Shown in pieces: positions 33,796 through 44,477 of a DNA stretch of 64,000 nt (position 1 is the first letter of the stretch; every line of letters starts with the position of its first letter). A program made the position numbers and the translations under genes. This DNA is from Parahaliea aestuarii (lineage in GTDB: Bacteria > Pseudomonadota > Gammaproteobacteria > Pseudomonadales > Halieaceae). Below the pieces are notes generated by a model. It was not told the origin of the DNA. It made no database searches and saw only the letters and a list, made by a program, of their open reading frames with translations. The stretch covers positions 372,001 to 436,000 of the forward strand of contig NZ_VRYZ01000003.1 in assembly GCF_008064635.1 (NCBI RefSeq), in the 5' to 3' direction.

Positions 33796-34424
33796 GACTT
33801 GAGGCGCTCGATGCGGCTGCGCAGGCGCGCCAGTTTGGCTTCCAGTCGCTCGCTGCGTTCGGCCAGTGCACCGACGTCGTGGTAGAAGTCTTCCAGTTCC
33901 AGCCGCGGCGGGCTCAGCCGGGCCTCCTCGTGGATGAACTCGTTCAGCTGCCGTTCCAGGCTTTTATGGGCCATGCGGCCAAAACTGAACAGGCCGCGAA
34001 AGGCCTCCGCCAGCTGGTGGCCGGCGACGTCGCCCAGGGTGTCGACCAGCGGCGCCTCCCAGTCGAGGTCGAGGCCGGCGAGGATTTTCTGCAGTTCAAT
34101 CAGCGGCGCGCTGTCCCCCTCCAGGGTGAGGTTGCCGTTGATCAGGGTGGCGGTAGGGTCGCTCGCGGTGGCCAGCTCGGCAAAGTCAGAGGCCTCGCCG
34201 CGTACTGCGGTAGTGACTTTGCCGTCCCAGTGTCCGGCCAGTGCAACGCCGTCGACGCCGGGCAGCAGAAAGGCGCGAAAGGGGGGCGAAGTGCAGTCCA
34301 GGGAGAACACGCAGCCCTCCAGGCGCCCCAGTTGCTCACCGCTGCGCGAATCCAGCGCCAGGGCGCGATTGATCACGCCCTCCAGTGCCGCCAGCGCCGC
34401 GGTGTGCAGGGTGGGGTCGGGCAT
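33792..34424 (-). CDS. ubiJ: ubiquinone biosynthesis accessory factor UbiJ (SCP2 domain)
   Basis: A 210-residue SCP2-like lipid carrier that, in E. coli, scaffolds the soluble Ubi complex with UbiK. The lipid-binding part is residues 1-130 ([20 protein letters not shown] and [18 protein letters not shown]); the C-terminal coiled coil [20 protein letters not shown] follows. It sits between ubiE and ubiB as in related bacteria. Confidence 0.9.
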   Translation of the reverse strand: MPDPTLHTAALAALEGVINRALALDSRSGEQLGRLEGCVFSLDCTSPPFRAFLLPGVDGVALAGHWDGKVTTAVRGEASDFAELATASDPTATLINGNLTLEGDSAPLIELQKILAGLDLDWEAPLVDTLGDVAGHQLAEAFRGLFSFGRMAHKSLERQLNEFIHEEARLSPPRLELEDFYHDVGALAERSERLEAKLARLRSRIERLKS

Positions 34425-35173
34425 CAGGCTTTAACGCCCCGGTGCAGGGCGACGATGCCGCCGGTCATGTTGTGGTATTCGACACGGCTGAAGCCGGCGT
34501 CTTCCATCATCTGCTTGAGGGTGTCCTGGTCCGGGTGCACGCGGATGGACTCGGCCAGGTACTGGTAGCTCTCACTGTCGCCGGCCACCAGTTGGCCCAT
34601 TTTCGGTAGCACGTTGAAAGAGTAGGCGTCGTAGGCCTTGCCCAGCAGCTCGCTGCGGGGCTTGGAAAATTCCAGCACCAGCAGGCGGCCGCCGGGCTTG
34701 AGTACCCGCAGCATGGCGCGCAGGGCGAGGTCCTTGTCGGTGACGTTGCGCAGGCCGAAGGCGATGGTCACGCAGTCGAAGCTGTCGTCGGGAAAGGGCA
34801 GGTACTGGGCGTCGGCCTGCACGTATTCGATATTGCCGAGGTTGCCGCCGTCGATCAGCTTGTCGCGGCCCACCTTGAGCATGGAATCGTTGATATCGGC
34901 CAGCACGACACGGCCGTCGGGGCCGACAATGCGGCTGAAGCGGGCGGCGAGGTCGCCGGTGCCGCCCGCGATGTCGAGCACGCTGTTGCCGCGGCGCACG
35001 CCGGACAACTCAATGGTAAAGCGCTTCCAGATGCGGTGGATGCCACCGGACATCAGGTCGTTCATCAGGTCGTAGCGGGCGGCCACCGAGTGGAACACAC
35101 CGGCCACCAGCCCGGCCTTGGCGTCCTTTTCCACTTCCTTGTAGCCGAAGTGGGTGGTCTGCTTGTCGCTCAT
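34424..35173 (-). CDS. ubiE: ubiquinone/menaquinone C-methyltransferase UbiE
   Basis: A 249-residue SAM-dependent methyltransferase that methylates the quinone ring. Motifs are [20 protein letters not shown], the SAM site [16 protein letters not shown], and [20 protein letters not shown]. It shares one base with ubiJ (stop/start) and heads the ubiE-ubiJ-ubiB-hisI-hisE-tatABC unit. Confidence 0.96.
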   Translation of the reverse strand: MSDKQTTHFGYKEVEKDAKAGLVAGVFHSVAARYDLMNDLMSGGIHRIWKRFTIELSGVRRGNSVLDIAGGTGDLAARFSRIVGPDGRVVLADINDSMLKVGRDKLIDGGNLGNIEYVQADAQYLPFPDDSFDCVTIAFGLRNVTDKDLALRAMLRVLKPGGRLLVLEFSKPRSELLGKAYDAYSFNVLPKMGQLVAGDSESYQYLAESIRVHPDQDTLKQMMEDAGFSRVEYHNMTGGIVALHRGVKA

Positions 35174-35252
35174 GGGCCCTCCGCCCGGGAATATTGCCGA
35201 GGCGGCATTGTAGCGTGTTCGCTGTGGCAGGTGTCAGTGCTTTGGGGGCGTT

Positions 35253-35274
35253 GTCCCTGCGCAGGCAGGGGCCC
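35253..35274. repeat. short palindrome CCCTGC/GCAGGG
   Basis: A second copy of the hairpin core CCCTGYGCAGGCAGGGGC seen after pntB. It lies between ubiE and the DUF971 gene and may act as a transcript end for DUF971 or as a dispersed repeat. Confidence 0.45.
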
Positions 35275-35279
35275 AGGCA

Positions 35280-35675
35280 TCAGCCGGGATCGAAGGTCAG
35301 AACCTGTACATCCGGATCGCGGCTGCCGCCCTCCGCCTGCAGGCGATCGAGGTAGTCCTGCCAGCGCGCCTCCTGCTCGGTCGCCAGTTCAAAGAGGTAG
35401 TCCCAGCTGTACAGGCCGGTGTCGTGACCGTCGTCGAAAATCAGCTGTACGGCGTAGTGCCCCACCGGTTTGACGCCGGTGATGTTGACGTTCACCTTGC
35501 CGGTCTGCAGGGCCTCCTGGCCCTCGCCGTGGCCGCGCACCTCCGCCGACGGCGAGTAGACCCGCAGGTACTCACAGGGCAGGGCGTAGGACTGGCCGTC
35601 GGCGTAGACCAGCTCCAGGGTCCGCGAGCGGCGGTGCAGCTTGAGGTCGCTGGGACGGGGGGCGGAAGTACTCAT
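35280..35675 (-). CDS. DUF971 protein (gamma-butyrobetaine hydroxylase-like N-terminal domain)
   Basis: A 131-residue single-domain protein: LKLHRRSRTLELVYADGQSY, LPCEYLRVYSPSAEVRGHG, and VKPVGHYAVQLIFDDGHDTG followed by YSWDYLFELA. Stand-alone DUF971 proteins are linked to iron-sulphur assembly in some bacteria, but the role here is unknown. It follows hslU by seven bases and likely belongs to the hslVU operon, as in Pseudomonas. Confidence 0.9.
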   Translation of the reverse strand: MSTSAPRPSDLKLHRRSRTLELVYADGQSYALPCEYLRVYSPSAEVRGHGEGQEALQTGKVNVNITGVKPVGHYAVQLIFDDGHDTGLYSWDYLFELATEQEARWQDYLDRLQAEGGSRDPDVQVLTFDPG

Positions 35676-35682
35676 TGCAGCA

Positions 35683-37011
<1,329 letters not shown>

Positions 37012-37013
37012 AG

Positions 37014-37553
37014 TCAGAATTGCAGCTGTTCGATGGTCTGGTTGTGGTTGGTGTAGATGCAGATGTCGCCGGCGATGGACAGGCCTTTCTCCACGATCTC
37101 GCGAGCCGAAAGGTCGGTATTGTCGAGCAGGGCGCGGGCGGCGCTCTGGGCGAAGGGACCGCCGGAGCCGATGGCGATGAGGTTGTCTTCCGGCTCGATA
37201 ACGTCGCCGTTGCCGGTGATGATCAGGGAGGTTTCCTTGTCGGCCACGGCCAGCAGGGCTTCAAGCTGGCGCAGGGCGCGCTCGGTGCGCCAGGCTTTGG
37301 CCAGCTCCACGGCGGCGCGCACCAGGTGGCCCTGGTGTTTGTCGAGCTGGGCTTCGAACAGTTCGAACAGGGTGAAGGCGTCGGCGGTGCCGCCGGCGAA
37401 CCCGGCCAGCACTGCGCCTTTGTGCAGGCGGCGCACTTTGCGCGCGTTGCCTTTCATCACGGTGTTACCCATGGAGACCTGGCCGTCCCCGCCGATCACC
37501 ACTGAATTGCCCCGGCGCACGGAAAGGATGGTTGTGCCTCTGTACTGTTCCAC
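37014..37553 (-). CDS. hslV: HslV peptidase subunit of the HslUV protease
   Basis: A 179-residue proteasome-like peptidase. The nucleophile threonine is expected after processing: [20 protein letters not shown], where the mature protein begins at [28 protein letters not shown] and [15 protein letters not shown] match the family. A sigma-32-like promoter lies about 30-55 bases upstream, so heat-shock control of hslVU is likely. Confidence 0.96.
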   Translation of the reverse strand: MEQYRGTTILSVRRGNSVVIGGDGQVSMGNTVMKGNARKVRRLHKGAVLAGFAGGTADAFTLFELFEAQLDKHQGHLVRAAVELAKAWRTERALRQLEALLAVADKETSLIITGNGDVIEPEDNLIAIGSGGPFAQSAARALLDNTDLSAREIVEKGLSIAGDICIYTNHNQTIEQLQF

Positions 37554-37580
37554 GTTGGTTCTCCTTGATGCGTTGGGGGG

Positions 37581-37608
37581 TTATGGGGGTGAACGCAGGC
37601 TTTTCAAG
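37581..37608 (-). promoter_or_regulatory. sigma-32 (heat-shock) promoter for hslVU
   Basis: On the minus strand: CTTGAA (37608-37603), 14-base spacer, CCCCATAA (37588-37581). This fits the sigma-32 consensus CTTGAAA...CCCCATnT and lies just upstream of hslV. Confidence 0.8.
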
Positions 37609-37663
37609 CGGTGATTTGACCTGCCTGCGGAGGCTGCTGATGGTGTGCTAAACCCTCGCGCAC

Positions 37664-38000
37664 GGTACCCGGAGCCCTTCCGGGACACGCCGTGAATACG
37701 TCCGTGTAGGCTCTTCAGCGGCATCCATGCCGCTGCTGACGGTCCCGGAAGGGCTCCGGGTACCGCACGCGCTCCATCGATACTCCCGGTAGATTCTTTA
37801 CTTCGAATCTGTAATTCCAGAATTTCGCTTGGAAACAGGGTGTGAGCTGGGGAGATGCCTCCCCGGACCGTTAGCGGCCGTGGATGGCCGCTAAAGAGCG
37901 CACATGGATGTGCTTGTAGCGTGTCCGGGGAGGCATCCCCCCAGGTCGCGCCCGGCCTACGAAGTCCCTATGGAAGTAACATCAAAGCCATTTAGTAACA
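37664..38000. repeat. composite hairpin repeat, copy 1
   Basis: This fills the 480-base gap between hslV and the SPOR gene. Hairpin A (37664-37764) has a perfect 23-base stem, left arm 37664-37686 and right arm 37742-37764, enclosing GACACGCCGTGAATACGTCC-type sequence and a small inner stem AGCGGCAT/ATGCCGCT. Hairpin B (37849-37942) has a 20-base stem with one mismatch and reads as the same element in the opposite orientation. A tail with CGAAGTCCC and GGAAGTAACA follows. The same layout recurs at 59837-60202. Confidence 0.85.
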
Positions 38001-38036
38001 AACACCAAGCAGTCTAAGGGTTGCAGATGGGGGAAT

Positions 38037-38621
38037 TCACCCTTCCCGTTTAAGCAGCAAGGTATCGATATCCTGCCCCGCCGTCAGGCTTCGCGCCTTG
38101 GCCATCTTGCTGCGCGAATCGAAGGGCCCGACAAACACTCGGAACCAGCGGCCATTGTCGGCGCTGGATTCTTCTATTCTCGGCTCCAGGCCCAGCAGCA
38201 GCAGTTCCGCCCGGCGCCGGTCGGCGTCCTCCCGCTGGCGGAAAGAACCCGCTTGCAGCAAGTAGACCTCTTTGCTGTTCGCGGTGGTTGTCGCGCGGGG
38301 CTGGGCCACCTCGGCAGGTTCCACCTCCACATCGATCGTCTGCTCCGGCAGTACCGTATAGAAGTCGAAGCGCGGTTTCGGTGGGGTCTGGGCGGCCGGT
38401 TTGGCGCTGGGTCCAGGTGATGCATTGGCGCTTTCCTCGCCCGGTGCCGGGGGCAGGGTGACCAGGTAGAGGGCCAGGCAGCCCACCACGCCGCTGAGCA
38501 CGCCGGCGCCGTACCAGCGCCATACCCGCGGCTGTTTATTGCTGGCGGTGCTGCGCCGGCTGGCGGCCGGTTTGCGGCTGGCGCTCTTGCGGGAGCCGCC
38601 CCTGGCATAGTCTCGCGCCAC
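38037..38621 (-). CDS. SPOR-domain membrane protein (FtsN-like)
   Basis: A 194-residue protein with a GTG start directly after the argS stop. It has a basic cytoplasmic N-terminus, one membrane segment (about residues 36-55, GVLSGVVGCLALYLVTL), a Pro/Ala-rich linker, and a C-terminal SPOR domain: EVYLLQAGSFRQREDADRRR, then WFRVFVGPFDSRSKMAKARS. SPOR domains bind glycan strands stripped of peptides at the division site. The gene follows argS as in Pseudomonas. Confidence 0.92.
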   Translation of the reverse strand: MARDYARGGSRKSASRKPAASRRSTASNKQPRVWRWYGAGVLSGVVGCLALYLVTLPPAPGEESANASPGPSAKPAAQTPPKPRFDFYTVLPEQTIDVEVEPAEVAQPRATTTANSKEVYLLQAGSFRQREDADRRRAELLLLGLEPRIEESSADNGRWFRVFVGPFDSRSKMAKARSLTAGQDIDTLLLKREG

Positions 38622-40307
38622 TTACATGGACTCCGGCGCCGATACCCCGAGCAGAGCCAGGCCGTTGGCAATGACCTGTTTCACCGCCACTGACAGGGCC
38701 AGGCGGGCGTCGCGCAGGGCGGTGTCGTCGTCCAGTACCTTGTGCGCGTTGTAGTAGGTGTGGAAATCGCCGGCCAGTTCCCGCAGGTAGGTGGCCACGG
38801 TGTGCGGCTCCGAGTTGCGGGCGGCGTTGGCGACCACTTCCGGGTATTTGTCGAGTTGCTTGAGCAGGGCGGCCTCGTGCTCTTCGCCCAGCCGCTCCAG
38901 CTGTGCCAGGCCATCTTCGGCCCGCCACTGGCCGCCGGCCTCTTCCAGTTTGCGCAGCACGCTGCACACCCGGGCGTGGGCGTACTGGATGTAGTAGACC
39001 GGGTTGTCGTTGCTCTGGGACAGGGCCAGGTCGATGTCGAAGGTGATCTGGGAGCCGGGGCCCCGGGCTACCAGGAAGTAGCGGGTGGCGTCGCGACCCA
39101 CCTCGTCGATCAGGTCGCGCAGGGTCACGTAGCTGCCGGCGCGCTTGGAGAGTTTTACCTCCTGGCCGCCGCGCATCACCATCACCATCTGGTGCAGCAC
39201 GTACTCGGGCCAGCCTTCCGGAATACCGGCGTCGAGGGCCTGCAGGCCGGCGCGCACCCGGGTCACGGTGCTGTGGTGGTCGGCGCCCTGCTCGTTGATC
39301 ACCCGGCTGAAGCCGCGCTGCCACTTGTTCTGGTGGTAGGCCACGTCGGGCAGGAAGTAGGTGTAGCCGCCCTCGCGTTTGCGCATCACGCGGTCTTTGT
39401 CGTCGCCGAAGTCGGTGGTGCGCAGCCACAGCGCGCCGTCCTGCTCGTAGGTGTGGCCCTTTGCAATCAGGTTCTCAACGGTCTTTTCCACGGCCCCGGA
39501 CTGGTACAGGGAGGACTCCAGGAAGTAGACGTCGAAGTGCACGCCGAAGGCCTTGAGGTCCAGGTCCTGCTCGCGGCGCAGGTAGGCCACGGCGAAATCG
39601 CGGATGGCGTCGAGGTCGTCGGCATCGGCGGCACCGGTGACGTGGCGGTCCTCGGCGTCGATCTTCTCGCCGGCCATGTAGGCGCTAGCCACATCCTTTA
39701 TATAGTCGCCGCGGTAGCCGTCCTCGGGCCAGTTGGCGTCATCCGGGCCGAGGCCTTTGCAGCGCGCCTGCACCGACAGGGCGAGGTTGCTGATCTGGGC
39801 GCCGGCGTCGTTGTAGTAGAACTCGCTGGAGACGTCCCAGCCGGTGGCGGCCAGCAGGCGGCACAGGCTGTCGCCCACCGCGGCGCCGCGGCCGTGGCCC
39901 ACGTGCAGGGGGCCGGTGGGATTGGCGGAGACAAATTCCACCTGCACCTTGCGGCCTTCGCCCTCGTTGCTGCAGCCAAAGCGCTCCCCCTGCTCAAGGA
40001 TGCGCTGCACCACCGCCAGGCTGCTGGCCTCGGACAGGAAGAAGTTGATAAAGCCGGGGCCGGCGACCTCGGTGGCTTTGACAAAACCGGCCGCGGGCAG
40101 GGCGGCGCAGATCAGCCCCGCCAGTTCGCGCGGGTTCTTGCCGGCGGCCTTGGCCAGGGTCAGGGCGACGTTGGAGGCCAGGTCGCCGTGGGCCGGGTCG
40201 CGGGTGCGGTCGATCTGGATGTCGGGAGTCGTGTCGGCGGGCAGTACGCCCTGCGCCTGCAGCGCATCCAGGGCCTGTTGGATCAGCGCGGAGAGTTCTT
40301 GCTTCAT
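38622..40307 (-). CDS. argS: arginyl-tRNA synthetase
   Basis: A 561-residue class I synthetase. The HIGH-type motif is [14 protein letters not shown], the KMSKS-type motif is [12 protein letters not shown], and the ArgRS N-terminal additional domain occupies the first 110 residues. The C-terminal anticodon-binding domain includes [15 protein letters not shown] and ends [11 protein letters not shown]. The size is normal. The SPOR gene begins at the base after its stop. Confidence 0.97.
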   Translation of the reverse strand: MKQELSALIQQALDALQAQGVLPADTTPDIQIDRTRDPAHGDLASNVALTLAKAAGKNPRELAGLICAALPAAGFVKATEVAGPGFINFFLSEASSLAVVQRILEQGERFGCSNEGEGRKVQVEFVSANPTGPLHVGHGRGAAVGDSLCRLLAATGWDVSSEFYYNDAGAQISNLALSVQARCKGLGPDDANWPEDGYRGDYIKDVASAYMAGEKIDAEDRHVTGAADADDLDAIRDFAVAYLRREQDLDLKAFGVHFDVYFLESSLYQSGAVEKTVENLIAKGHTYEQDGALWLRTTDFGDDKDRVMRKREGGYTYFLPDVAYHQNKWQRGFSRVINEQGADHHSTVTRVRAGLQALDAGIPEGWPEYVLHQMVMVMRGGQEVKLSKRAGSYVTLRDLIDEVGRDATRYFLVARGPGSQITFDIDLALSQSNDNPVYYIQYAHARVCSVLRKLEEAGGQWRAEDGLAQLERLGEEHEAALLKQLDKYPEVVANAARNSEPHTVATYLRELAGDFHTYYNAHKVLDDDTALRDARLALSVAVKQVIANGLALLGVSAPESM

Positions 40308-40410
40308 TGCAGCGGGATGTGAGCCTGTTGTTCGGTGAATGGCGCGCTGGGCGCGGCCGGGGCCGGCTATTATCGCTGCAAGCGCCCGGCTTGGCCACCG
40401 CCGCTCGCGC

Positions 40411-42606
40411 TCAGGTTTCGCTGGGGTCGACGTCGATCGACCAGTTGAGCCCCCCGCTTCTGGGCAGGCCCTCCGCCAGGGCCACCAGTTGCGCGGCGGC
40501 AGCCCGGGCTGCGGGGCGGCTCCGGGCCAGTACCAGTAGCTGGCTGCGGTAGCGGCCCTGGCGCCGGGGCATTGGCGAGGGCAGGGGGCCGATCAACTGG
40601 CACTGCGCCTGCGGTGCCTGTTCAAAGGCCCGGCGCAGCGCGGCGAGGAAGTGCTCGCCGGCCTCGGCATCGGTGGCGTCGGTGCGCAGCATCAGCATCT
40701 GCCCACAGGGTGGCAGGCCCAGCTCGCGGCGTTGCTGTAAAAGCTGGCGGGCCTGTTCGGCATAGCTCAATTGCAAGAGGGACTGCAGAGCAGGGTGGTC
40801 GGGGTGGTGGGTTTGCAGGATGACAGTGCCGGGCTGGTCGGCCCTGCCGGCACGGCCCGCCACCTGGGTCAGCAACTGGGCCATGCGCTCCTCGCCGCGG
40901 AAGTCGGCGCTGAACAGCAGGCCGTCGGCGTCCAGCACTGCCACCAGGGTCACCCCGGGAAAGTGGTGGCCCTTGGTCAGCATCTGGGTGCCCAGCAGGA
41001 TACAGGGCTGGCCGCGATTCACTTCATCGGACAGCGCCTGCATCGCGTCCCGGCCGCGCATCGAGTCGCTGTCGACCCGGTACACCGGCCAGTGGGCAAA
41101 GCGCTCGCGCAGGTAGGCTTCTGCCTGTTCGGTGCCGACGCCGCTGGTGAGCAGCTGCCGGCTGTGACATTCGGGGCAGGTCGGAGGCAGGGGGCGGCTG
41201 GCCTCGCAGTGGTGGCAGCGCAACCGGCGCTGGCGCAGGTGTACCGTGAGGCGGGCGTCGCAGGCGTTGCAGTCGGCCACCCAGCCACAGTCGTGGCACT
41301 GCAGGCTCGGGGCGAAGCCGCGGCGGTTGAGAAACAGCAGCGTCTGCTGCCCCTGCTTCAGTGTGGCCTCGATGCGCTGGGTCAGCGGTTCAGACAGGCT
41401 GGCCTGCAGCGGCAGGTGTCGCACATCGAGGGCCTGCAGCGTTGGCAGCTGCGCGCTGCCGGCGCGCCGGGGCAGGTGGTGGTGCTGATAGCGACCGTCG
41501 AGGGCGTTGTGCAGACTTTCCAGTGAGGGGGTCGCGCTGCCGAGCACGACGGGGCAGTCGGCCAGTTGGGCGCGTTTCACGGCGAGGTCGCGCGCCGAGT
41601 AGCGGAATCCGTCCTGCTGTTTATAGGAGGCGTCGTGTTCTTCGTCGACCACAATCAGGCCGGGATTGGCCAGTGGCGCGAAGATCGCCGAGCGGGTGCC
41701 GATGACAATATGGGCGCGGCCGGCGGCGGCCGCCTCCCAGTCGCGGTAGCGTGCGCCCTCTGCCAGCCCCGAGTGCAGCACCACGATGTCGGCATCGAAG
41801 CGCGCCTGGAAGCGGGCCAGGGTCTGGGGCCCGAGGCCTATCTCCGGCACCAGCACCAGGGCCTGCTGGCCGCGCTGCAGGCAGCCGGCGATTAATTGCA
41901 GGTAGACCTCGGTCTTGCCGCTGCCGGTTACGCCCTCCAGCAGGTGGCAGCCAAAGCGGCCGGCGCTGCTGGCTATGCTGTCCAGGGCGGCCTGTTGGTC
42001 GTCGTTGAGCGCCAGGCCGGGGTTAGTGCGGGCTTCACGCAGCGGGGGCGCAATGCGACAGCGCTCGGCCAGCCCTTTTTCCTCCAGTGCGCGCAGTACC
42101 GCGCTGCTGATGCCGGCCTGCTTGAACTCCTCCGCGCTGACGGCCGCTGTGGCCTGCAGTGCGGCCAGTGCCTGAGCCTGTTTTGGTGAGCGCGGCAGGG
42201 CGCCCTCTGGCAGGCCCATGCCACGGCGGCTGAGTCGCCAGGCTTTGGTGGAGCCCGTTTCGCGGGGTTTGCCCAGGCGCAACTGTCGCGGCAGTGCCGC
42301 GGTAAATACTTCCCCCGCGGGGTGCTGGTAGTAGTCCGCCGCCCAGTTGCACAGCTGCAGGATGTCGCCGGCCAGCACCGGGTTGTCGTCCAGCAGGGCG
42401 GTAGCGGGCTTGAGCTGGCTCTCCGGAAGTGCCGAGCCGTCCCTGACTGCAAGGAGTACCCCCACCAGTTCCCGCCGGCCAAAGGGTACCCGCAGGCGCT
42501 GGCCGGGTTGCAGTTGCTGCAGCTGTGCGCCGCTGATGTCCGCGGGAGGCAGGTAGTCGAAGAGGCGCCGCAGGGGGGTGGGCAGGGCCAGCTGGAGTAC
42601 GGTCAT
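40411..42606 (-). CDS. priA: primosomal replication restart helicase PriA
   Basis: A 731-residue superfamily 2 DNA helicase that reloads the replisome at stalled forks. The N-terminal 3' DNA-binding domain starts [20 protein letters not shown]; Walker A is [15 protein letters not shown], the DEEH box [10 protein letters not shown], and zinc ligands are in [14 protein letters not shown] and [17 protein letters not shown]. The start at 42606 is used because the upstream frame reaches into the rpmE leader. It is divergent from rpmE, as in other gammaproteobacteria. Confidence 0.96.
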   Translation of the reverse strand: MTVLQLALPTPLRRLFDYLPPADISGAQLQQLQPGQRLRVPFGRRELVGVLLAVRDGSALPESQLKPATALLDDNPVLAGDILQLCNWAADYYQHPAGEVFTAALPRQLRLGKPRETGSTKAWRLSRRGMGLPEGALPRSPKQAQALAALQATAAVSAEEFKQAGISSAVLRALEEKGLAERCRIAPPLREARTNPGLALNDDQQAALDSIASSAGRFGCHLLEGVTGSGKTEVYLQLIAGCLQRGQQALVLVPEIGLGPQTLARFQARFDADIVVLHSGLAEGARYRDWEAAAAGRAHIVIGTRSAIFAPLANPGLIVVDEEHDASYKQQDGFRYSARDLAVKRAQLADCPVVLGSATPSLESLHNALDGRYQHHHLPRRAGSAQLPTLQALDVRHLPLQASLSEPLTQRIEATLKQGQQTLLFLNRRGFAPSLQCHDCGWVADCNACDARLTVHLRQRRLRCHHCEASRPLPPTCPECHSRQLLTSGVGTEQAEAYLRERFAHWPVYRVDSDSMRGRDAMQALSDEVNRGQPCILLGTQMLTKGHHFPGVTLVAVLDADGLLFSADFRGEERMAQLLTQVAGRAGRADQPGTVILQTHHPDHPALQSLLQLSYAEQARQLLQQRRELGLPPCGQMLMLRTDATDAEAGEHFLAALRRAFEQAPQAQCQLIGPLPSPMPRRQGRYRSQLLVLARSRPAARAAAAQLVALAEGLPRSGGLNWSIDVDPSET

Positions 42607-42679
42607 TGCGCCCCTGGGGGTCTGTTTGGCGGTGTGGATCGGACTGTGGCGCGGGATTGTAACAAATCCCCGGGCGGGC

Positions 42680-42707
42680 TTGCTTCTGGGCAAAGCTCTG
42701 GTAAGAT
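42680..42707 (+). promoter_or_regulatory. sigma-70 promoter for rpmE
   Basis: TTGCTT (42680-42685), 16-base spacer, TAAGAT (42702-42707), in the priA-rpmE divergent region. It leaves an mRNA leader of roughly 90 bases. Confidence 0.6.
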
Positions 42708-42751
42708 GCCCGCCTATTTTTTGACCGGTGCGCCTTGGCCACCGGAGCCCA

Positions 42752-42786
42752 GGTACGGTGCCCGGCGAGAGACCGGGTGGCGGTAC
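42752..42786 (+). promoter_or_regulatory. rpmE leader hairpin, possible L31 autoregulatory element
   Basis: An imperfect stem: GGTACGGTGCCCGG ... CCGGGTGGCGGTACC with a GAGA-containing loop, ending about 20 bases before the rpmE start. Leaders of ribosomal protein genes often bind their own product, and a gammaproteobacterial L31 leader motif has been described. Whether this hairpin is that motif is not shown. Confidence 0.4.
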
Positions 42787-42805
42787 CGATATCCAGGAGA
42801 GAACC

Positions 42806-43021
42806 ATGCAAGCTGACATTCACCCCAAGTATGAAGCAGTGACGGCAACCTGCAGCTGCGGCAACCAGATCCAGACCCGCTCCACCCTGTGCGCGGATCT
42901 GCACATCGACGTATGCTCCCAGTGTCACCCCTTCTTCACCGGCAAGCAGAAGATTGTCGACAGCGGCGGCCGCGTCGATCGCTTCAAGAAGCGTTTCGGC
43001 AGCCGCGGCGCCAAGCGCTAA
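42806..43021 (+). CDS. rpmE: 50S ribosomal protein L31
   Basis: A 71-residue L31 of the zinc-binding (C+) type: TCSCGN and VCSQCHPFF give the four cysteines. It ends [15 protein letters not shown]. The ATG at 42806 follows CAGGAGAG. Long upstream extensions of the frame are not used. A terminator follows within 25 bases. Confidence 0.97.
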   Translation: MQADIHPKYEAVTATCSCGNQIQTRSTLCADLHIDVCSQCHPFFTGKQKIVDSGGRVDRFKKRFGSRGAKR

Positions 43022-43041
43022 CAGCTCCGAAAGCTTTCCAG

Positions 43042-43069
43042 AAACGCCGGCTAACCGCCGGCGTTTTTG
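43042..43069 (+). terminator. Rho-independent terminator after rpmE
   Basis: AAACGCCGGC, loop TAACC, GCCGGCGTTTTTG; a perfect GC-rich stem with a T run. Confidence 0.92.
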
Positions 43070-43195
43070 TTTCTGGCGCAGGTGTAACGCAGCGCCGGGA
43101 TGCGTCAAGGTGAAGTTTGTCCGCTTGTCGGCATATGTCCTTTTCTATATGCTCGATTGCCCCTGATCACCTGCCTCCAGAAGCGGAATACCGCC

Positions 43196-44446
<1,251 letters not shown>

Positions 44447-44477
44447 GGCGTATTGGTCGGGCTCGATGCCCGGCGCC

